Part shown: positions 57,533-64,000 of the stretch, in pieces | Layout: each line of letters begins with the position of its first letter | Numbering within the stretch: position 1 is the first letter of the stretch | From: Rhabdornis inornatus | Taxonomy: Eukaryota; Chordata; Aves; Passeriformes; Rhabdornithidae | Direction: 5' to 3' | DNA length: 64,000 bases | Assembly: GCA_013397075.1 (NCBI GenBank) | Contig: VWZS01003779.1 | Coordinates: 891,309-955,308, forward strand | The notes under the pieces: model-generated | What the model was told of the DNA's origin: nothing | The model's input: the letters and a program-made list of their open reading frames with translations, nothing else | Databases searched by the model: none | Position numbers and translations under genes: made by a program

Positions 57533-57694
57533 AAAGAGGTGACGGAGTCTCCATCCCTGGAGGTGCCCAAGGAGTGGCTGGATGTGGCACTCAGAGCTCT
57601 GGTCTGGGTGACAAAGTGGTGATCAGTCACAGGTTGTACTCAATGGTCTTGGAAATATTTTCCATCCTAAATGACTCTGCGTGAGTCTGTGTAG
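57533..57694 (+). mobile_element. CR1 LINE 3' end, different subfamily
   Basis: Sense CR1: GAGTCTCCATCCCTGGAGGT, GCCCAAGGAGTGGCTGGATG, TGGCACTCAGAGCTCTGGTC, TGGGTGACAAAGTGGTGATC, CAGTCACAGGTTGTACTCAA, TGGTCTTGGAAATATTTTCC, then ATCCTAAATGACTCTGCGTG. The ACAAAGTGGTGATCAGTCA segment marks a CR1 subfamily different from its close neighbour at 57172. Confidence 0.93.
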
Positions 57695-58424
57695 TTATGG
57701 GAAAACGATCATTTTGGGACACCAAATGTGTCCCTTCCTTATGCCTATTCCCCATGAGGAACTACAGGCATGCTAAGGCCATATTTTGATATATTCTCCA
57801 TATTTGATCATGTTCTTTAGCCACCAGCAGGAAGCCACATAAAACAGAAGCTGCACAGTAATTAAATAGCCCAGAGCAATCAGCAGGTGTGGACACTGAA
57901 GGAAGTGTGAGACCACCTTAAGGAGGAACAAGTCAGTGCAGCTCAGTATAAAAAGAGGCGTGGAAAGAGGAAGAAAGAGGCACAATCCATTCTTTGGACT
58001 TTTCCCATGTAAATTTGTCTTATCCCTTTAAAATCCATCAATTTTTAAAGGGTTGACACAGCAAGGCAAATTAATTCCACAATTTAAGTAGGTTTTATGA
58101 GAAAAAAAAAAAAAGGAGTTCCTGCTATTTGCTTTAACTGCTCAGAAGTTTCATGTGGCAAACACTTATTCTTAAATTGAGTACCACATAATCGCTCTCA
58201 TTACACCTCCTCTATGCCACTCAGGCTGTTACAGATCTTTATCTTATTTCTCCTTCAATCATCTCGTTTTCCAAGCTGAGGGGGTACAGGGGAATGGCAC
58301 ACAATATTCAAGAGGTGAGTACACATGAATTTATCTAGTGGCATAATGACGTTTTCTGGTTTAGTGGCATTTTGCTGCAGTTGTGATGGTGGAAGGATAC
58401 AGATGGATCAGAGCTCATGGACAG
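57695..58424. other. Unique non-coding DNA
   Basis: No gene recognised. An A13 run lies near 58101. 58000-58260 is AT-rich. Confidence 0.55.
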
Positions 58425-58535
58425 ATGTAGCACCTTTTATTGCACCAACTATACAGCTGGAAAAATTAAATGAGCTTTCAGACACATGCCTATAGATTCT
58501 AGTTGGCTTTTTGGCTGCCTGGGAGCTTTGACTGA
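58425..58535. repeat. Possible ancient amniote repeat (family unassigned)
   Basis: TGTAGCACCTTTTATTGCAC then CAACTATACAGCTGGAAAAA, GAGCTTTCAGACACATGCC and TAGTTGGCTTTTTGGCTGCC recall a widespread amniote repeat with the motif CTTTTATTGGACCAAC followed by an AAGCTTTCGAG-type block. I cannot name the family with confidence. A similar but weaker TATCTTTTATTGCGCTATC lies near 61534. Confidence 0.4.
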
Positions 58536-59088
58536 TGTTTCTTCAAACTATCAGCAGTGGCTCTCAGAACTCTTTTCTAAGTGGTGAGAGCTGAAGAGGA
58601 GCTCATCAGTGAGTACACAGAGACAAGGCTGGGGGCTTCCCTTTGAGCTTGGCAGAATTGAATTTGATCTGCTGTTTTGCCACAGAGTCCTTTGGCACCA
58701 CGGGACCCTCTGCAGCTCTCTGACAGCTTTGCCTTTGCCTTTTGCACCATTTTGTAACATCATTTCATTATTCCTCTGTTTTCTGGAGGAAATTTGCAAA
58801 AGGAGGTGAATAAAACACAGGGGTAGAAATATTCTGTGTTTTTTCTGCAGTAGGGCACAGGTATTGATGGGCTCAATAGCTATTCAGAATGAACAATCTC
58901 TCCAACATAAGAGTTGCTACTGAGACATCGTTGGCTCTTTAAAACCCTGGTTCACACAGACTTTTTTCCTGCTGGGTCCCGCTCATTACAGTTTCCAGCA
59001 GAGCAGCTGTGAATTTGGGCTTACCTCACTTCCAGGATCCCAGTTGGGAAAGCCTTGTTAAACTCTCGCATTGCGAAGCAATCAAACA

Positions 59089-59115
59089 TGTTTGTTTGAT
59101 TGTTTGTTTGTTTGT
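59089..59115. repeat. (GTTT)n microsatellite
   Basis: TGTTTGTTTGATTGTTTGTT then TGTTTGTG. One GATT interruption. Confidence 0.9.
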
Positions 59116-60130
59116 GATGATTTATGCTGTGATTAGGCTTTTGATATTACACTGGTTGGGGTAAGGTGCAAGCAAGCTCTTGAAACAGTGCCAGCACTAA
59201 GTCAATATTTCATTAAGACTCATTTATGAGAGAGCTGATGAAGGACTAGAGTGAGGTCTCTACATGTTTCATATTCATCTATTTAGGTAAGGCAGCTGAT
59301 TATTTAAAATATATTTAGATACTTGGTGTAGTTGGAACTGATACAATGCCTAATGTGGGAACAGTCATAATGATAAAAAGTGTCTTTTATGAACAAAATT
59401 TAATCTGCCTCCCTATAAAAATTAAAAGTGATTGTAAAGATGTGAGAGTAAAGACACTTCTGTTGCTGTATCTGTGTGGCTGTACAGATACATCTCTGCA
59501 GAGCAGGGGAAGAGTTTGAAAGAAGAGCCTGGACATTATTGAGACCAGGGTGGGATGCCTGTGGCAGGATTTATTTATAGTATTTTTGGCAAAGGCATAT
59601 ATTTCCTCCCTGGATTTTCCCTTCTACTCAATCTCTTGCTCTCCCTGTTACACACAGCTAATCCACAGTGTGGGACACTCACTTGCCAAGGCTCTTTAGT
59701 GCCCCCACTCAGCCCAGGCATCAGAAGAGTTTCTCTCCACCTCAGTAGCACCATAAGATGAGTGAGAAGCACACAAGTGAGAAGTTGGCTAGCTGAGGAA
59801 ACATCCACACAATGAGCTCCTCAGCCAGAGCCCACTGACAGGGAAGGCTTAAACACTACAGAAAGCCTCGTGTCAAAGTGAGGGAATGAAGTGAAATGTT
59901 ACTCCAGCCCTGACAAACAGCTGGCACCGATGCCGCCAGGGAAGATTAATGCCTGCCTTCTCCTTACCTGCACCCACATGATGTTCCCTGACACTCAGAT
60001 CTAATTGTAGGAGCTGAGGTGTAGGAAGTGTCACCCTCGCTTAAAATGTTATCAGGTAATGGGTCTGTGATGATGTGGAGACAAACAGGAGGTTAACAGA
60101 TAGGTCTTCATCTCCTGCATGAGGAAGGAG

Positions 60131-60205
60131 GGCTGCGTGTCTGCCGCGCCGATAGCGATCGCTGTGGGATGTGCATTCCTGTGCTGCGAGGGAAATTATA
60201 CACCG
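60131..60205. promoter_or_regulatory. CpG-dense spot with AGCGATCGCT palindrome
   Basis: GGCTGCGTGTCTGCCGCGCC then GATAGCGATCGCTGTGG holds seven CpGs in about 35 bp, followed by CTGCGAGGG and ACACCGAGGTC. AGCGATCGCT (60154-60163) is a perfect 10-bp palindrome. No CpG island surrounds it, so a compact regulatory site is more plausible than a promoter. Function is inferred only. Confidence 0.3.
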
Positions 60206-60284
60206 AGGTCAACACACTCAATGAGATGCTGCCAAAATATGTATTTCCTTTCTGCAGACCTTTTTTGAAGAAAGGTCTCATGCT

Positions 60285-60410
60285 GGAGACTGTAATTAAT
60301 AAAGGAAATATTTATACAGTGTCACAGAATTTACCAGTCACTCTATAAACACAGATGATCCATGTTCCCTGTCCCAAAGCACTTACGGGCTAAAAAAGGC
60401 AAGAGACACG
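60285..60410 (-). mobile_element. Possible ancient L2/MIR-like 3' tail (minus strand)
   Basis: Read on the minus strand: CCGTAAGTGCTTTGGGACAG, GGAACATGGATCATCTGTGT, TTATAGAGTGACTGG, then TATAAATATTTCCTTTATTA. This parallels a tail I recall from ancient amniote repeats (GTAAGCTCTTTGGGGCAGGG, ACC…CTGTGTTTGTACAGCGCCT…, then an AATAAAT-rich end). Divergence is high. Confidence 0.45.
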
Positions 60411-62132
60411 GAGCAGTTTAGATCAGGGAGGGAGCACGGATTATTAATGGTGAGAAGAAAGAGGATGGGTTGCAGGGAAGGCTTTGGGAGAAGGGCAGGC
60501 TTCATCAAGGAAATCCAGGTGGTTGAAAGGCCAGGATGGAAAAGTTGAAGATTGAGGCAAAAGTGTTTTGAAGGGGCAGATGCAGATGTGGGCACATCTG
60601 GGAGCAGAGGTTCCGCTGGCAGTGCTGGTGGAGTGACTGGCAGGAAAACTGCAGAGGGGCTCAACAGCAGATGTGGATTAAATGCTCTTCAGGACACAGG
60701 CTGCCATTGCCTCAGCAGAAAGGATGAGCAGAGGGCTGGAGCTCCTGGTGAGCTGGGAAAGCTGCTGGAGCCAGGAGAGCTCAGGGAAAGGTGGAGAGCC
60801 AGCGATGGAGAAAGGAAGAGAAGCATTTCAGGACGGTGGAAACAGGAGAAGTACGAACACACTGCTGCAGAGAGCAGGGGAAGTGAGATAAAGGAAAGGA
60901 AGTTCAGGCAGCAAGAGTTAAGAACTTTGCCATTGATTTTGGGGACAAAGGAGGAAAATAAATGATAGAGAAGTGAGTGGGATTAGGGGAAGTGCTCAAA
61001 GATAAGCATGGCAAGAAGGTAGAAAGCAAAAGACAAAGGCGAGCAGGCAGCATAGGGGAAGAATTAATCAGGGTCAGGCGACTGGAGGGGACGGTTAAGC
61101 AACCAAGGAGCCCGAGCCATTTCTGACATTGGCATTTTTCTCCTCTGGTGGGAAAAAAATAAATCAAGATGATTTTCAAATATCTGGGCAATAAAAGTAA
61201 GTCACTGCAACTCCCCCCAGCTTGTAAGTGCTCGATTCAGCCCCACTTGTGCTTTGGGGGCAGCACTGGGGTGGGGCTGCAGTGAGCGCTGTGAGAGGCG
61301 ATGCTGCAGCTCTGCTACGCTTGGTGAAATTGGTTCCTCATCCAAAAACCACCGAGTCCAGGCAGTTCAAATATTCAGTAGTTTCCAATATTCCCTTGGA
61401 AAGATAAAGTCTACGTATGCCTGAGTTTTGAAGTAGTAAAATGCCACAGTATTTTTAGTCTTTGTTTGATCAAAGAAAAATGAACCAGATAGACAAGTGA
61501 AAAATTACCCAGGAGCTGAAGTCACTGGTGATATCTTTTATTGCGCTATCATACAAATAGGAAGGATGTTCTTTTCATCTGACATAATGAAAAATGTATA
61601 CCCTTTTCAAACTCACTGGTATTCATTCTGAAGTTAGCCCTCCCAAAAAAAAAAAAAAGAACCCTTGACGTTACCTAGAACTTGACAAGTTCTGATTAAT
61701 TTAATAGGAAAAAAATCTCTTGATATCAAATACCAGCTACTGTTCAGGAGAAAGTGAAGGGAATATGAATTTTATTTTAAACTCATCTATTACATACAAG
61801 TAATAATAAAGAGCAATTTTCAGACTTTTCTCATACTAATATTTTTTGTTCATATTAGATTAATCAAGACAAATATTCTCAGAAGAGTTAGGGACGGTTC
61901 ATTCCTGAGTAGTTACAGCTCTGAGCATTATCCAATCAGGTAGGCAAAATATGGTTTTTATACTGTGTGAAAAATGTGTTCTGCTCCAAAATTCCAGTGC
62001 TTTTGCAGGGGCCACATTGTGCAAAGTATGTGGGGCACTTTAGCAAGACACCCTATATCCTCCCTTGCTGAAAATCCAGTTTGGGACCAGAAATGAAATG
62101 ATGGTGGCAGTGTGTGACTGGGGACAGACACC
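60411..62132. other. Purine-rich then AT-rich non-coding DNA
   Basis: 60420-61130 is strongly purine-rich on the plus strand (GGAGAAGG, GGAAAGGAAG and similar), which removes TAA/TAG stops and explains the 137-codon frame at 60552-60965 (Arg/Glu/Gly-rich, no domain). It may be a further part of the ancient repeat at 60285. 61360-61960 is AT-rich with an A14 tract near 61647. No gene recognised. Confidence 0.5.
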
Positions 62133-62232
62133 CACAGTTAAGTGACATTCCCAAAGTCACACGGGAAGTCTAGGGCAGAAATAAACCCTGAAATCTGATC
62201 TCTTGGGTCCCATCCAGTTCTTTAACCAAAAA
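62133..62232 (-). mobile_element. MIR-type ancient SINE fragment (minus strand)
   Basis: CAGTTAAGTGACATTCCCAA then AGTCACACGGGAAGTCTAGG, GCAGAAATAAACCCTGAAAT and CCATCCAGTTCTTTAACCA match, as I recall it, antisense MIR (GGTTAAGTGACTTGCCCAAG, GTCACACAGCTAGTAAGTGG, CAGAGCCAGGATTCGAACCC, CCAGTGCTCTTTCC). Four blocks are in order with near-correct spacing. Confidence 0.65.
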
Positions 62233-63980
62233 ACACTCACCACATCCTGTTCAAGCAAAATCAAGGCAGTTGTAGCAGCCCTTGCTAAGGTAACAGCAGC
62301 TGTGGCTCTCCTTTGGGGTCTGACTCCACACTTTTTAAAGCTGATAGAGAAAGTCCTGCTGAATTGAAGGCCAACAGTCAAGCCCTGAGGTGCTTTCATG
62401 CTGGTTATGTCTTTCATTTGATTTTGCACCATGTCAGTGAAAATGCACTCCCAGCACACAGCCCTCTGTGGGTTTGAACCAGTGGGGCCACGTCCAGCTT
62501 AGGTTTGTAGCCTCAGCTTTGCACCAGATCAATGCACCTTTACACTCCCACGAGGAGAAGCACTTGCTTTCACTCCAGATTTTATGGCAGCTCATAAAGG
62601 CTGCATTTGAGCTGCTGTTTATCATAAAGCACGTTAGGAGTTAGTGGAATTCTGAGCTGAAACTGGGACGCAAAGGATGATCCTTCCCAAAATATAGTTT
62701 ACGGATACATTACTGCATCCACCAAGCATTCCCAAATAAATGGGACAGTTCCTGGCTGTGCCACTGGGTGGTTTGTGATGGAGGTGCAGCCAGAGAGATC
62801 CTGGAGAAACTCTTCTGGCTTGTGGAGCACTTCTGTGTGCTCAAATGACTGTTCTTCTGCTGCTTTGTAAGACTAAAAGGTCTGTCTGTTGAAGCTGCTT
62901 TTGTCAGAAGAATCTTATTCCTTGCTTTTCCTCTCCTTATCTCCACCAGAATGAGGGAGGTGACAAGAGAGCTTTCTAGGAATTAGACTGCAGGAACCTT
63001 TCCTGTCCACAGGCAGTTTTACCAGCAGATCCTTATCCCAGGCTCCAGGGTGGAGATTTCCTGCAGGTAGTTGCAGAAACATAATATTTGTGTATCTCAA
63101 AGACAAGGGATATTTTTTATTTTCTATCAGTTTTCATGCATAATAATAATCCCCACCACTTTGTAGGATCCTTGTCATAAAAGACTTCTGGGATGGATTA
63201 AACTCCTTGGCACCTCCTCAGTGATTAGTCAATCTCAACAGGCATTTATTGCTTTGTTCACTACAGCACAGGAGAGATTATCCCTTAAATATACTTGACT
63301 CTTTTGGTACCATTCAATTACACCAAAAAGAGCCCCAACACATATACAATTATTTTGAACTACTTCTCCAGCGAGGAGCAATTGATCTTTGAGAGTCTCT
63401 TCCTCTTCTTGTTATGCTGATTAATAGCCTTGGAGTTAGTCCCTGAGAGGAAAACATTTCCAAAAATAGATGACAGTTTCCATCTTCATATTTTAATCCC
63501 TCAAGGGCTCTTTGCATCCACAACAAAGCCTGGAGGAATATTCCCATTTCTCCCAATCTTTTTTAACCTTGTCACCTCCATGATGGAGCCACCCAGCTCC
63601 CAGCGCAGGGGATGGAAATGGGAATTCTTGGTGCCGCTTAGGGCCACCCTGTGTCCCACGACAGGCTGTCAGTGTCCTCTGGGGATGCAGCACATCAGGG
63701 AGTGCCTCAGAAACCACTGGCTGTGTCAGTGGGAGAGCCCAGTGCTTCCTGAGCAACTCTCCTCCCATGCTGAGGGAAGAGGAGCATCACCCTCACCTAC
63801 TGAGGCAGAAATTCCTGTGTAAATACTCACAGAAACCCTGGGAAGGGGAGAGGGTGGATGGGAAACAGTGGGAGGACAGTGCCATGAGTGCAGCATGTGG
63901 CCTGGGGAGCCCACCTTCCTGCTGGTGACAAGTTCATGCATTTTCCTGCTTTTCAACACAAGCCTCATGGCTGATGGTGC
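62233..63980. other. Unique non-coding DNA, no gene recognised
   Basis: No repeat or exon recognised. Two open frames at the right end (130 codons plus 63430-63822, 91 codons minus 63493-63768) overlap on opposite strands in GC-balanced DNA and have no domain. Confidence 0.58.
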
Positions 63981-64000
63981 ATTTATATTTATATTTATAT
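63981..64000. repeat. (TTTATA)n microsatellite, cut by window end
   Basis: ATTTATATTTATATTTATAT runs to the last base, so its true length is unknown. Confidence 0.9.

Larger units (their letters stand above)
58536..60284. other. Unique non-coding DNA
   Basis: No gene recognised. Contains (GTTT)n at 59089 and an AT-rich stretch at 59140-59440 with ATTTAAAATATATTTAGATA. A short CpG-dense spot at 60131-60200 is listed separately. Confidence 0.58.

Noticed and set aside
1..64000. Endogenous retrovirus or LTR element
   Set aside because: I looked for gag, protease, polymerase or envelope-like translated motifs and paired long terminal repeats and could support none. Solo LTRs of unfamiliar families could still be missed by eye.

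Overview
The window looks like non-coding nuclear DNA of a songbird (passerine). Two things support this. There are about twenty short, 5'-truncated CR1 LINE copies on both strands, with the avian-type ending (…CCTTCCAACCC…, then a tail like ATTCTATGA). There is also one short element at about 9761-9880 that joins a CR1-like tail to a tRNA-Ile-like B box, the architecture of the zebra finch TguSINE1 family. Weaker relics resembling amniote MIR/L2-type repeats also occur. Family and species names rest on recall of consensus sequences, not on a database search.

I found no protein-coding gene, exon, rRNA, functional tRNA, CRISPR array, operon or intact virus-like element. Most open reading frames are short, and the longer ones can be explained. 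Several lie inside CR1 copies. One is a 45-bp minisatellite whose period is a multiple of three. The longest (203 codons, 54846-55457) overlaps other open frames and shows no recognisable domain. The window therefore reads as an intergenic or long intronic stretch.

Layout: 1-10.3 kb holds four CR1 copies, including an inverted pair of the same subfamily at 7.6 and 9.3 kb, the SINE, and a four-unit 45-bp minisatellite at 10.06 kb. 10.3-15 kb is mostly unique, with a CpG-containing, AT-rich block at 13.55-14.87 kb that looks like a conserved enhancer region. 15-16.5 kb has two CR1 copies. 18.1-26.7 kb has only a possible MIR relic near its left edge and no CR1. 26.7-38.5 kb holds six CR1 copies and a 44-A tract preceded by AATAAA. 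38.45-51.13 kb is a 12.7-kb interval with no CR1 and several enhancer-like blocks. 51.1-57.7 kb holds five CR1 fragments and the best MIR-like relic. 57.7-64 kb holds old repeat relics, a CpG-dense spot with an AGCGATCGCT palindrome, a purine-rich stretch, and a (TTTATA)n repeat cut by the window end.

The enhancer-like calls rest on composition and motif clusters only. Conservation cannot be assessed from one sequence, so they carry low confidence. One ambiguous base (n) is at 37183.
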